From positions 62,001 through 126,000 of the forward strand of contig JADCGF010000007.1 in assembly GCA_020249145.1 (NCBI GenBank): a stretch of 64,000 nucleotides of DNA, read 5' to 3'. Shown here one piece after another: positions 1 to 8,228 of the stretch. Numbering within the stretch: the first letter of the stretch is position 1; each line of letters opens with the position of its first letter. Position numbers and translations under genes: made by a program. The notes under the pieces are model-generated. The model did no database searches. It was not told the origin of the DNA and saw only the letters and a program-made list of their open reading frames with translations. This stretch comes from Roseomonas sp. (GTDB lineage Bacteria > Pseudomonadota > Alphaproteobacteria > Acetobacterales > Acetobacteraceae).

Positions 1-344
1 GTCTTTATGCCAATGTAGAACGCAAACAACGTGATCTTTCGCTCTTGCGGCTGATTGGGCTTTCGCGGCGTGATCTTGTGGTGTTTCCCCTATTGCAGGC
101 GCTGATCATCGCAGCTGCTGGCGCTGCCCTCGCAGGCCTGATGGCGCTTACAGTTGCGGGCTTGGTGAACCGCCTGCCGCTGGGTGGTGCCAATCCCGCT
201 GGCGGGCGCGCCCTTTGTGTCATTGCGGTAGAGCATCTTGCGCTGGCGCTGCTTGTCAGCCTTTTGGGCGCGGCGTTATCCGCCGCCTTTGCCGGGTATC
301 GCGCCGCCCGGATCGAACCTGCAGAGGGGCTTCGCGATGCGTAA
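1..344 (+). CDS. FtsX-family ABC transporter permease, C-terminal part (partial)
   Basis: The frame is open from the left edge (first whole codon at base 3) to TAA at 342-344, so only the C-terminal 113 residues are visible. They begin YANVERKQRDLSLLRLIGLS, the charged, Arg-rich stretch that precedes the last membrane segments of FtsX/MacB/LolC permeases, followed by two hydrophobic helices and a short cytoplasmic tail (YRAARIEPAEGLRDA). Such permeases pair with a LolD/MacB-type ATPase and do mechanical work on the periplasmic side rather than classical transport. The next gene starts at 337 inside this one (8-base overlap), so the two are translationally coupled. The ATPase and the N-terminal half lie outside the window. 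Family call firm, substrate unknown. Confidence 0.8.
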   Translation, partial: LYANVERKQRDLSLLRLIGLSRRDLVVFPLLQALIIAAAGAALAGLMALTVAGLVNRLPLGGANPAGGRALCVIAVEHLALALLVSLLGAALSAAFAGYRAARIEPAEGLRDA

Positions 345-2007
345 GCTGTTTCTTGCTGCCATGATCCTGTTCGCGCCGGCAGCGCAAGCGGAAGAAAGAT
401 GGGCAGCGGAATTCTGGAATCCAAAGCCGCTCGCTGATGATCTGATCCTGCCCATGCCGTGCGGTGGCGCCATGGTGTTTCGCCCAGTACCAACACCTTT
501 GGGCCAAGGGCTACTGGCGGATCGGCCCGCCATGCTCGGCCAGGCGGATGCGGAAACCAATTACAGCGAATTTCTCCGCCAAAGCTTCATCGCTGGACCG
601 TTTCGTGGCGCCGATGCTGCCGCGCCGCCGCGCTATTATATCGGCAAATATGAGGTGACGCGCGATCAATACAGCGCTGTCACCAGTGAAACCTGCCCAA
701 CACCCGCCACGGCTGGCCGATTGCCGCAAGCGGATATCGCCTGGCATGAGGCGATTGGCTTTACGATCCGTTATTCTGCCTGGCTCGCCCGCAACGCCCG
801 CGACGCGCTGCTGATGCGTGATGATGCGCGCGCCTTTGTGCGCCTGCCGACCGAAGATGAATGGGAATTCGCCGCGCGTGGCGGAGCGGCGGTTACAGAA
901 GCGGATTTCGGCGCGCGCGTTTTTCCCATGCCGGAGGGGATGCAGCGCCATGTCTGGTTTCAGGGGACGCGATCCTCGGGCGGGCGGGTTCGGCCCATTG
1001 GCATGCTGGAACCCAATCCGCTCGGTGTTTTCGATATTCTGGGCAATGTGGCTGAATGGGTGCTGGAACCTTATCGGCTCAATCGCGTGGGCCGCCCGCA
1101 TGGGCAGGCAGGCGGCATGGTGGCGCGCGGTGGAGATTTCCTGACGCCGGAAGATCAAATCCGTTCGAGCCTCCGCGTAGAATTGCCGCCGCTTGATCGC
1201 AATGGCGAAGCGCTCCGGCTGCGCAGCCTTGGCTTTCGCCCAGTGCTTGCCCTGGTGGCGACCAGCAGCGACCAGCGTCCGGCCCAATTGCGCGCGGCGT
1301 TTGAGGCCGAGGCACAGTCCCGCGGCAGCGCCAGCGAAGACCCGGCGCGGCTTCTGGAAGTGTTGAAGAACGATACGCCGGACCCAGCGCTACGCCAGGG
1401 GATTGATCGCGTGGGCGCGGCGCTCCGCACCGCGCAGCGCGAACGCAATGATCAGGAAATGCAGGCGATCCAAAGCCAAATCGCCGCCGCCGCGCAGATC
1501 GGTCGGCAAATCCTATTGGCCGAAGGGTTTGGCGAATTGCTGAGCGCCTTTGCGCGTGTGCAGGCGGAAACCGTGCAGGCGCAACGCAGCTTGGCGGAAG
1601 ATCAGGGCCGCATCGCAGCCGTGACGCAGGCCGAAGTGCAAGCAGCGCTCCACCGACAACAGGAACGCACGCAGCAAATCACCACCACCATGGCGCGCAT
1701 CGAAGCAGCGTTGCGCAGCCAGGCAGAAGGCCAACCCGCGCGCGCCCAGGAATTGGCTGCGAGTTATTTGCGTACCGTGCTTTCGGTGGGCCGCAGCGTG
1801 GACAGGCTGCGCATAGCGGATGCGGCCAATGTGGTTCAGCAGGAATTGCAGGGGCAGAATGTGCAGTATTTGCCGGAACTCGCGCGCATCGCCGCGCGGC
1901 ATATGGTGGCCGTCAGCAATGGCAATCCGCCAAGCCGGGAACAGGCGGTGGCTGACCTTACCTCGGTGTTGCAACCTGCGGCGCCAGCCCCGCCCGCGCG
2001 GCGGTAG
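337..2007 (+). CDS. Exported SUMF1/formylglycine-generating-enzyme-fold protein with helical C-terminal half
   Basis: 556 residues from ATG 337; longer in-frame starts would lie deep inside the permease gene. Residues 1-18 form a signal peptide (MRKLFLAAMILFAPAAQA). Residues about 98-303 match the SUMF1/FGE-sulfatase fold: YYIGKYEVTRDQY, LPTEDEWEFAARGG, GVFDILGNVAEWV, ARGGDF and LGFRP occur in the family order. The catalytic cysteines of true formylglycine-generating enzymes, which follow the RGG motif, are absent; the only cysteines are C42 and C120. Residues 310-556 are Gln/Glu/Ala-rich and predicted helical, probably coiled coil. Its overlap with the FtsX-type permease suggests it works as a periplasmic partner of that ABC complex. 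Fold call good, function unknown. Confidence 0.8.
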   Translation: MRKLFLAAMILFAPAAQAEERWAAEFWNPKPLADDLILPMPCGGAMVFRPVPTPLGQGLLADRPAMLGQADAETNYSEFLRQSFIAGPFRGADAAAPPRYYIGKYEVTRDQYSAVTSETCPTPATAGRLPQADIAWHEAIGFTIRYSAWLARNARDALLMRDDARAFVRLPTEDEWEFAARGGAAVTEADFGARVFPMPEGMQRHVWFQGTRSSGGRVRPIGMLEPNPLGVFDILGNVAEWVLEPYRLNRVGRPHGQAGGMVARGGDFLTPEDQIRSSLRVELPPLDRNGEALRLRSLGFRPVLALVATSSDQRPAQLRAAFEAEAQSRGSASEDPARLLEVLKNDTPDPALRQGIDRVGAALRTAQRERNDQEMQAIQSQIAAAAQIGRQILLAEGFGELLSAFARVQAETVQAQRSLAEDQGRIAAVTQAEVQAALHRQQERTQQITTTMARIEAALRSQAEGQPARAQELAASYLRTVLSVGRSVDRLRIADAANVVQQELQGQNVQYLPELARIAARHMVAVSNGNPPSREQAVADLTSVLQPAAPAPPARR

Positions 2008-2008
2008 C

Positions 2009-2027
2009 TTTTGGCGCCACGCCAAAA
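2009..2027. terminator. Short perfect hairpin after the SUMF1 gene
   Basis: TTTTGGCG and CGCCAAAA form an 8-bp perfect stem around a 3-base loop, starting 2 bases after the stop codon at 2005-2007. The A/T ends of the stem could serve as a weak U-tract in either direction. It is probably a transcript end or 3' stabiliser; a terminator function is inferred from position and shape only. Confidence 0.35.
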
Positions 2028-2125
2028 CAGGCGCCGAGCGCATCCGGATCGCCAAGGGCATGATGCGCAGGTCGCAATCGAGTGTTTTCACACCCCCGAA
2101 CGGCGATCTGCGCTAAGATCGAGCC

Positions 2126-2971
2126 ATGGAAGAAGCGCCCCGCGCCACCAAAGACCCCGGCTTGGACCAAACCATCGCTACGCAACGCCCCCTACTGCAC
2201 GCCCGCGCCGTGATCCTGGGCGAAAGGCTGGATCATCGCGGCCTTGGCCCGGGCGGCACCGCCATGGCGGACCCTGTGCCCATCGCGGCTCCGGCGCCAA
2301 TCAGCGCCTTTGCCTTCCGCTGGGGCGCGGTGGTGATTTTCGGCGCCGATCCCACTCAGGAAGCTGCTTTGCTTGCCTCACTTGTTCAACGCATCACCAA
2401 CCCCGCCGACAGCTTTGCTGAGGAAACTGCGCTTATCGCGCTCGGCGCCGAACGAGACGGCGTTGATGCCGAAGGCGTGATCCAGCTTTGCAATTCGGCG
2501 CCGGAAAGGCTTGCCGTAGTGGCGGATGCGCTGGCGAAAAGCGCCGCCCTCGCCCAGCAGGAAGCCCGCATCGCCGAAGCTTTGGATCGCCTGGAACCTG
2601 CGGTCGCGGATTTGCGCGCGGCGGGCCGGCTGCGCTTTTCCTCCCGCGCTTTGCATCGGCAGATCGGCCATGCGCTTTCCGCCCATAGCCGCAACTTGGC
2701 GCGGGTAGAGGCCGCCGATAAGCCCGAAGTGCTCTGGGATCACCCGGAACTGGAACGCCTCCATGCCCGGCTTTCGGATGAATATGAGCTCAACGAAAGG
2801 GGTGCCGCCCTGGAACGCAAGCTCGCCTGGATCGGCAATACCATCCAGACGCTGCTTTCCCTGATCCAGGCCAGGCGCGCCCTTGGGCTGGAAGCGGCGG
2901 TGGTGGTGCTGGTGGGGATTGAGGTCGCCTTCACCCTGTATGAGCACGTCATCCGCCCGCTTTGGCACTGA
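2126..2971 (+). CDS. RMND1/DUF155-family C-terminally anchored membrane protein
   Basis: 281 residues. The layout matches the RMD1/RMND1/Sif2 family (DUF155): an N-terminal alpha/beta part with FAFRWGAVVIFGA and EETALIALGAE, a helical middle with FSSRALHRQIGHALSAHSRN and the family-typical DHPELERLHARLSDEYEL, then AWIGNTIQTLLSLIQARR, and one C-terminal membrane helix (about residues 252-274) ending YEHVIRPLWH. Mitochondrial RMND1 supports the mitoribosome; the bacterial role is not established. It stands alone, 118 bases after the SUMF1 gene and 78 before the next. Family assignment is confident from the C-terminal signature; no function is claimed. Confidence 0.85.
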   Translation: MEEAPRATKDPGLDQTIATQRPLLHARAVILGERLDHRGLGPGGTAMADPVPIAAPAPISAFAFRWGAVVIFGADPTQEAALLASLVQRITNPADSFAEETALIALGAERDGVDAEGVIQLCNSAPERLAVVADALAKSAALAQQEARIAEALDRLEPAVADLRAAGRLRFSSRALHRQIGHALSAHSRNLARVEAADKPEVLWDHPELERLHARLSDEYELNERGAALERKLAWIGNTIQTLLSLIQARRALGLEAAVVVLVGIEVAFTLYEHVIRPLWH

Positions 2972-3049
2972 AATCGCACCCTTGGGCTGGCCTGCCGCGC
3001 GATTCCGCGCAATAAAAGGCCAGAGACATGTCAGTCCGAGGAAATTTCG

Positions 3050-4282
3050 ATGACGGCGAATTCGCCCGAATGGGCCCAGGCGCCCACCGCCCCGCAAAAC
3101 CTCAGCCAGAAGCGCCCGCCGCCGCCGCCCGCTTCCGTGCGCCGCTACCTGAGCCTGCCGGATTTTGAAGCCGCTGCCGCGCGCTATCTGCCGCGCAGCA
3201 TTGGCGGCTTTGTCTCGGGCGCTGTTGAAACTGATGCGTCGCTGCGTGACAATCGCGAAGCCTTTCAGGAATGGGGCTTCGTGCCGCGCGTGCTGCGCGA
3301 CACACGCGGGCGCAATCTGAAGACCACGCTATTCGGCCAGGAATATGATGCGCCCTTCGGCCTGCCGCCCATGGGCGCTTCCGCGCTGGTCGCCTATCGC
3401 GGAGACCTGGTGCTGACGCAAGCCGCGCGCGCACGCAATGTGCCGATGATCATGAGCGCATCTTCGCTGATCCCGCTGGAAGATGTGGCCAAGGCCAATC
3501 CGGATGCCTGGTATCAGGCCTATCTGCCAGGTGAGGCTGAACGCATTGAACCGCTGGTGGACCGCGTGGCCGCCGCCGGCTTCAAGACCTTTGTGCTGAC
3601 GGTGGATGTGCAGGTTTCATCCAACCGCGAAAACAATGTGCGCAATGGCTATTCCATTCCGCTGAAGCCCACGCCGCAATTGCTGTGGGATGGCATTACC
3701 CATCCGGGCTGGGTGATGAATACCTTCTTCAAGACCATGCTGAAGCACGGCATGCCGCATTTCGAAAACATGGATGCGGGCCGTGGGCCGCCCATCGTCT
3801 CCAGCACGCTGATGCGCGCCTTTGGCGCGCGTGATGGTCTGGCGTGGGAACATCTGCAACTGATCCGCAAGCGCTGGAAGGGCAAGCTGGTGGTGAAGGG
3901 CATCATCTCCCCCGAAGATGCGCGCATGTGCCGGGATGCGGGGGCCGATGGCATCATGGTGTCCAACCATGGTGGCCGGCAATTGGATGGCACGATTTCC
4001 GGCCTGCGGAGCCTTGCTGAAATCGCCCGCGATGCAGGCGGCATGACGGTGATGTATGATGGCGGCATCCGCCGCGGCAGTGATGTGCTGAAGGCGCTGG
4101 CACTTGGCGCTTCCTTCGTGTTTGTGGGTCGCCCGATGCTCTCCGCCGCGGCGGTGGCGGGCGAAGATGGCGTGAAGCATGCGATTGGCCTGCTGTCCGA
4201 AGAAATTGACCGCAACATGGCCATGATGGGCATTCTGAACCCATCCGAAATGTCCATGGAATATATGCGCCCGATGCGCTGA
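3050..4282 (+). CDS. FMN-dependent alpha-hydroxy-acid oxidase/dehydrogenase (LldD-like)
   Basis: 410 residues, with GAGGAAA 7 bases before ATG 3050. It is a TIM-barrel flavoprotein of the L-lactate dehydrogenase/glycolate oxidase family that oxidises (S)-2-hydroxy acids to 2-oxo acids. Diagnostic stretches are GLPPMGASALVAYRGD, WYQAYLPG, KGIISPEDARMCRDAGADG, the active-site block VSNHGGRQLDG with its catalytic His and substrate-binding Arg, and YDGGIRRGSDVLKALALGA, the FMN phosphate-binding segment. No membrane segment is visible, so the electron acceptor (oxygen, quinone or cytochrome) cannot be read. The GMC oxidoreductase downstream on the same strand may act in the same catabolism but is separated by a palindromic repeat. 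Family certain, substrate not. Confidence 0.9.
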   Translation: MTANSPEWAQAPTAPQNLSQKRPPPPPASVRRYLSLPDFEAAAARYLPRSIGGFVSGAVETDASLRDNREAFQEWGFVPRVLRDTRGRNLKTTLFGQEYDAPFGLPPMGASALVAYRGDLVLTQAARARNVPMIMSASSLIPLEDVAKANPDAWYQAYLPGEAERIEPLVDRVAAAGFKTFVLTVDVQVSSNRENNVRNGYSIPLKPTPQLLWDGITHPGWVMNTFFKTMLKHGMPHFENMDAGRGPPIVSSTLMRAFGARDGLAWEHLQLIRKRWKGKLVVKGIISPEDARMCRDAGADGIMVSNHGGRQLDGTISGLRSLAEIARDAGGMTVMYDGGIRRGSDVLKALALGASFVFVGRPMLSAAAVAGEDGVKHAIGLLSEEIDRNMAMMGILNPSEMSMEYMRPMR

Positions 4283-4379
4283 GCATTGCGGCTTGATGGC
4301 GTGGTTAGCTTTGCCGGATCACGGCAAATAACCCGTCAGGACTTGCCCTGAAGCGCGCCGCATGGGTTGATGCGGCGAG

Positions 4380-4480
4380 AGCATTTTCAAGCCAAGTGGA
4401 ATCACTTGGCGGCTCGGAAAATGCGATCAAACAAAGGCCTTGAGCGTTTCCCGAGAACCAAGGTGAACAGGAAACGCTCG
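4380..4480. repeat. Compound palindromic extragenic element (two nested hairpins)
   Basis: The first unit has an outer stem GCATTTTC (4381-4388)/GAAAATGC (4417-4424) enclosing a perfect inner stem GCCAAGTG (4391-4398)/CACTTGGC (4403-4410). The second unit is a perfect 10-bp stem, GAGCGTTTCC (4442-4451)/GGAAACGCTC (4470-4479). Lower GC than the flanks, and its position between genes resembles the dispersed palindromic intergenic repeats of alphaproteobacteria. The GMC frame is open through it, which is why a longer ORF exists upstream of the true ATG 4499. No second copy was found in this window. Confidence 0.6.
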
Positions 4481-4498
4481 AAAGCAAAGGGGAAGCGC

Positions 4499-6112
4499 AT
4501 GGCGGCATATGACTACATCATCATCGGCGCCGGTTCGGCGGGCGCGGTGGTGGCCAATCGCCTTTCTGCCGATCCGCGCAATAAGGTGCTGTTGTTGGAA
4601 GCCGGCCCCGCCAGCTATCGCTGGACCCGCATTCCTGTGGGCTATGCCCGCATGATCAATAATCCTAAGGTGAATTGGCTTTATACTTCAGAACCGGAAG
4701 CCACCACCAATGGCCGCCGCCTGCCCGTGCCGCGTGGGCGCATCCTGGGTGGTTCCAGCGCCATCAACGGCCTCGCTTTCGTGCGCGGGCAGGCGCAGGA
4801 TTTCGATACCTGGGCGCAAATGGGCAATCGCGGCTGGAGCTATGCCGATGTACTGCCCTTCTTCAAACGCATCGAATCCTATCAGGGCGAGGGTGATGCC
4901 ACCTATCGTGGCTCGGAAGGCCCGCTACGCGTCACCAACCCGGAACCGCGAGAGGCGATTTTCCGGGCGCTGATCAAGGCAGCTGGCGAGGTCGGCATTC
5001 GCCACAACCCGGATTACAATGGCGCGCGTCAGGATGGCATTGCCATGAGTCAGGCAAGCATCTCCGGCGGTCGTCGCATGAGCACCGCCGCCTGCTACCT
5101 GGACCCCATTCGGGGGCGCGCCAATCTGCATATCGAAACCGGGGCACTCGCGGAAAAGCTGCTGTTCCAGGGCAAGCGCTGCATCGGCGTGCGCTACAGC
5201 AAGGGCGATCAAAAGCTTGAAGCGCAAGCCGGGCGGGAAGTGATCATCAGCGGCGGTTCGATCAATTCGCCGCAATTGCTGGAATTATCCGGCATTGGCC
5301 AACCGGAACGCTTGCAGGGGCTTGGCATTGAAACCCTGCATGCGCTGCCCGGCGTTGGCGAGAATCTGCGCGATCACTATGCGCCGCGCACGCGCTGGGC
5401 AGTGGGTGCGAAGGGCTATACGCTGAATGATCGTGGCCGCGGGCTTGGCCTGGTGGAGCAAGCTTTGCGCTATGCCCTGACCGGCAAAGGCATGTTGGGC
5501 GCGGTGGCGGCCCCGATCCGCGCTTTCGTATTCTCCCGCGAAGGGCTGGAAGCGCCCGATTTATTGCTCGGCTGGGTGCCGGCCTTCACCGAACCAGGAC
5601 CAAATGGCCCGCGCATTTCAGCGACTTCCGGCATGACCTGCTACGCCCATGTGATGCGCCCGGAAAGCAAGGGGCATATCCACATCACATCGGCGGATCC
5701 CAAGGCGCCGCCGGCGATCAATTTCAATTTCCTCTCAGCGCCTGTGGATGCGGCGCTGACGGTGCGCGCGATTCAGATTGCGCGTTCCATCATGTATGCA
5801 CCGGCCATGGCACCCTTGCGCCTGAAGGAGGTTGCGCCGGGGCCAGCGCGGCAAAGTGATGCTGAGATCATCGAATGGGTGAAGCAGGTGGGTGAGACAA
5901 CCTATCACCCAGTTGGCACCTGCAAGATGGGCAATGACCCGATGGCTGTGGTTGATGCAGGGCTTCGCGTGCATGGCATTGCCGGGCTGCGCGTGGCGGA
6001 TGCTTCCATCATGCCGTCGCTCACGTCCGGCAATACCAATGTGCCCTGCATCATGATTGGTGAGAAGGCCGCTGATATGGTGCTCAGCGATGCAAAGTCC
6101 ATGGCAGCATGA
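4499..6112 (+). CDS. GMC-family FAD oxidoreductase (choline dehydrogenase-like)
   Basis: 537 residues from ATG 4499, preceded by GGGGAAGC. An upstream in-frame start at 4367 would translate the palindromic repeat and is rejected. The N-terminus is the FAD dinucleotide fold ([17 protein letters not shown], then LLLEAG); [20 protein letters not shown] and [18 protein letters not shown] are the two GMC signatures. The catalytic His is H470 in [10 protein letters not shown] and the partner Asn is about N512 in SGNTNVP. GMC enzymes oxidise alcohols to aldehydes or ketones. Substrate cannot be told apart from choline, polyethylene glycol or other alcohol types; no betaine genes are nearby, so a choline role is not supported by context. 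Confidence 0.9.
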   Translation: MAAYDYIIIGAGSAGAVVANRLSADPRNKVLLLEAGPASYRWTRIPVGYARMINNPKVNWLYTSEPEATTNGRRLPVPRGRILGGSSAINGLAFVRGQAQDFDTWAQMGNRGWSYADVLPFFKRIESYQGEGDATYRGSEGPLRVTNPEPREAIFRALIKAAGEVGIRHNPDYNGARQDGIAMSQASISGGRRMSTAACYLDPIRGRANLHIETGALAEKLLFQGKRCIGVRYSKGDQKLEAQAGREVIISGGSINSPQLLELSGIGQPERLQGLGIETLHALPGVGENLRDHYAPRTRWAVGAKGYTLNDRGRGLGLVEQALRYALTGKGMLGAVAAPIRAFVFSREGLEAPDLLLGWVPAFTEPGPNGPRISATSGMTCYAHVMRPESKGHIHITSADPKAPPAINFNFLSAPVDAALTVRAIQIARSIMYAPAMAPLRLKEVAPGPARQSDAEIIEWVKQVGETTYHPVGTCKMGNDPMAVVDAGLRVHGIAGLRVADASIMPSLTSGNTNVPCIMIGEKAADMVLSDAKSMAA

Positions 6113-6158
6113 CATTGTATCAGGCAATCGCGAGACAAAAGCCGGTGGTTTGAAGGTT

Positions 6159-6956
6159 TTAGCTTTTCAGCACCGCTTGCAATCCGGCTGTCCATTGCGC
6201 TGCGGCAGAGGACAGGAACCCGATATCCGTCTGCGTCGTCAAAAACCGCACACCTCGCCTGATGGAAGCCGCCTGGCGCTGCACATCGCGATTGCCGCCG
6301 CAGCCGGCAAAGCCACCATGCAGCGCGGTGGCGGCAATGGCGCGGTCCATGGCTTCCACCACAATCGGATCATCGAATTGCCCGGACTTGCCGAGTGAGA
6401 CAAGCAGATCATTGGCCCCGATATGCACAACATCCACGCCGGGTACTGCAGCGATGGCTTCAAGATTGGCAAGGCCCTCGGCCGTTTCCACCATGCAGGC
6501 CACAAGTGTATGCGCTTCCAGCGCGGCGGTAGCCTTCGCCACTGGCATGGCGCGATAATCAAAATGCACATAACCACCCGCGACTGACCGCCGCCCGATG
6601 GGTGGAAAACGGCAGCGCTCTACGGCGCGCCTTGCCTGTTCCGGCGTGTTCACATCCGGAAAGACAATGCCGGTGACGCCATTATCGAGCAGTACGGGCA
6701 CATCCGGATCATCAATGCTGCGCACCCTCACCAAGGGCGCGATACCGATGGCAAGCGCGGTTTGCGCAATGGCGAAAATACTTTCCGGATTGAAGATGGC
6801 GTGCTGCACATCAATGAACAGGAAATCATGGCCGGTGGTACGCGCGAGCCGCGCCGCATCCGGGCTGCGGATCATCCTCAGCGACAGCCCAAGCACTGCC
6901 TGGCCCGACTGCATCTTGGCCTTGAGCGGATGAAGCGCCTTCTGTGATTCTTCCAT
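6159..6956 (-). CDS. HpcH/HpaI-family class II aldolase/citrate-lyase-like protein
   Basis: 265 residues. Metal-dependent pyruvate aldolase fold: [12 protein letters not shown] (catalytic His region), LVRVRSIDD (substrate Arg), metal ligands Glu in [16 protein letters not shown] and Asp in [14 protein letters not shown]. The usual D-x-E-H of the first motif reads DVQH here. Members split or make 4-hydroxy-2-oxo acids from pyruvate and an aldehyde. It is convergent with the GMC gene (46 bases apart) and divergent from phnN. A second member of the family lies at 41432-42208. Family firm, substrate unknown. Confidence 0.85.
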   Translation of the reverse strand: MEESQKALHPLKAKMQSGQAVLGLSLRMIRSPDAARLARTTGHDFLFIDVQHAIFNPESIFAIAQTALAIGIAPLVRVRSIDDPDVPVLLDNGVTGIVFPDVNTPEQARRAVERCRFPPIGRRSVAGGYVHFDYRAMPVAKATAALEAHTLVACMVETAEGLANLEAIAAVPGVDVVHIGANDLLVSLGKSGQFDDPIVVEAMDRAIAATALHGGFAGCGGNRDVQRQAASIRRGVRFLTTQTDIGFLSSAAAQWTAGLQAVLKS

Positions 6957-7030
6957 GACGGTGCTGCCTTTTTGCGTATAGCTGCGATACTATCACGCGC
7001 GGTAAAACTGGCTATGGGCGGGTTGAGTGG

Positions 7031-7582
7031 ATGCTGATTGCAGTTGTGGGGCCTTCCGGTGCGGGCAAGGATACGCTGATGGCCGGCGCACGCGCCGCCA
7101 TCGCGCATGATGCCCGTTTTCGCTTTGTGCGCCGCGCCATCACGCGCCCCGCCGAGGCAGGCGGAGAGGATCACGAAGCGCTGAGTGAAGAGGATTTCGC
7201 AGCACGGCGCGCAGCCGGTGGCTTCGCGCTTTCATGGGCAGCACATGGGCTGCATTACGGCATCCCGCGCGACATTGAAGAAGATATGGCTGCGCGGCGC
7301 GTGGTGATTGCCAATCTCTCCCGCGCCGTCTTGCATGAAGCCGGCGCGCGCTACCGTTTGCGCGTGCTGAACATCACTGCCCCGATGGAGGTTCTGGCCG
7401 CACGCCTTGCCGCGCGTGGCCGCGAAAGTACCGCAGATATCGCCGCACGCTTGGCGCGAGATGTGGTGCTGCCGGATGGGTTGGATGTTGAGCGTGTGAT
7501 GAACGACACCGATGTGGCGGAGGGTGTGGCGCGCGTTCTGGCCGCGCTCAACCGCGCAGCTTCAGACGCTCAAGGATCGTGA
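7031..7582 (+). CDS. phnN: PhnN ribose 1,5-bisphosphate phosphokinase
   Basis: 183 residues, the usual PhnN length. A guanylate-kinase-like fold with P-loop VVGPSGAGKDTL at the N-terminus, FVRRAITRPAEAGGEDHEAL (the GMP-kinase-like substrate loop) and a C-terminal MNDTDVAEGVARVLAAL. PhnN phosphorylates ribose 1,5-bisphosphate to PRPP, the last step recycling the ribose moiety of the C-P lyase pathway. It faces the phn operon, and its last 35 bases overlap the 3' end of the DUF1045 gene on the other strand, so it is transcribed apart from the main operon. Its own promoter would lie in the 74 bases shared with the divergent aldolase gene. Confidence 0.92.
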   Translation: MLIAVVGPSGAGKDTLMAGARAAIAHDARFRFVRRAITRPAEAGGEDHEALSEEDFAARRAAGGFALSWAAHGLHYGIPRDIEEDMAARRVVIANLSRAVLHEAGARYRLRVLNITAPMEVLAARLAARGRESTADIAARLARDVVLPDGLDVERVMNDTDVAEGVARVLAALNRAASDAQGS

Positions 7583-8228
7583 AGGGCGCACCCGGCGCGG
7601 CTTGGGCGAAGATGCAGATATCCGTGACGGTGCGGCTCATGGCGGGCGCATCACCCAGCGCATCGGTGACGGCTGGCAGGATGATGGCTTTTTCGGCAGG
7701 CGTCAGGCGCCGCGTCAGTGTCATGTGAAAGCGCCATTCGGCGAAGACGTAAGGATAGCCCCAGGATGCCAGGTATTCGCGCTGGCGCGGGCTGAGCTTT
7801 TCTGGCTTGCGGCGCGCAATCTCGGCCTCGGTCGCGGGCGCACGATGCGCATCAAGCGCCGTAACCGCGCCATCGGCCAGACCTTGCAGGGCAGGGCAGG
7901 GCGCTGATTCACGCAAGGCCAGGAAGCCATCCAGATCGGTGATTTGAAGCGGCGGTAGGGCAAAGGCTGCGGCGCGCGCGGCGAAATCCTGCGCGGCTTG
8001 CAGCGCGGCCCGTACATCCCCTTTTACGCGAAAGGGCGGCTTCAGCGTGGCGTGAAACCCATAGCCACGCGCATCGGCGGTGACTTCCGCAATATCCACA
8101 CCAGCAATGGCTGGCTGGGGTACTTCCGCGCCACTGACAGCATCGCGCCCAAGCCAGGCAGAAGCGCACTGATGCAAGGGATCATCCGTTTCAGGCGCGT
8201 AGTAAAGCGCAATGCGGTGCGGCGTCAC
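7548..8228 (-). CDS. DUF1045 phosphonate-operon 2H phosphoesterase
   Basis: 226 residues from GTG 8228, which forms a GTGA overlap with the phnM stop; the longer in-frame start at 8252 is less likely. The protein begins TPHRIALYYAPETDDPL and carries the two H-x-T motifs of 2H phosphoesterases, GFHATLKPPF and FHMTLTRRL, about 100 residues apart. This matches the 'putative phosphonate metabolism protein' family that recurs in phn operons. 2H enzymes open cyclic phosphodiesters, and the C-P lyase product 5-phosphoribosyl 1,2-cyclic phosphate is such a bond; no phnP is present in the window. A PhnP-like role is an inference. Confidence 0.88.
   Translation of the reverse strand: MTPHRIALYYAPETDDPLHQCASAWLGRDAVSGAEVPQPAIAGVDIAEVTADARGYGFHATLKPPFRVKGDVRAALQAAQDFAARAAAFALPPLQITDLDGFLALRESAPCPALQGLADGAVTALDAHRAPATEAEIARRKPEKLSPRQREYLASWGYPYVFAEWRFHMTLTRRLTPAEKAIILPAVTDALGDAPAMSRTVTDICIFAQAAPGAPFTILERLKLRG

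Noticed and set aside
337..2007. Active formylglycine-generating enzyme
   Set aside because: Catalytic cysteines are missing and no sulfatase gene is nearby.
4367..4498. N-terminal extension of the GMC oxidoreductase
   Set aside because: The extra 44 codons translate the palindromic repeat and precede a well-formed FAD-fold start at 4499.
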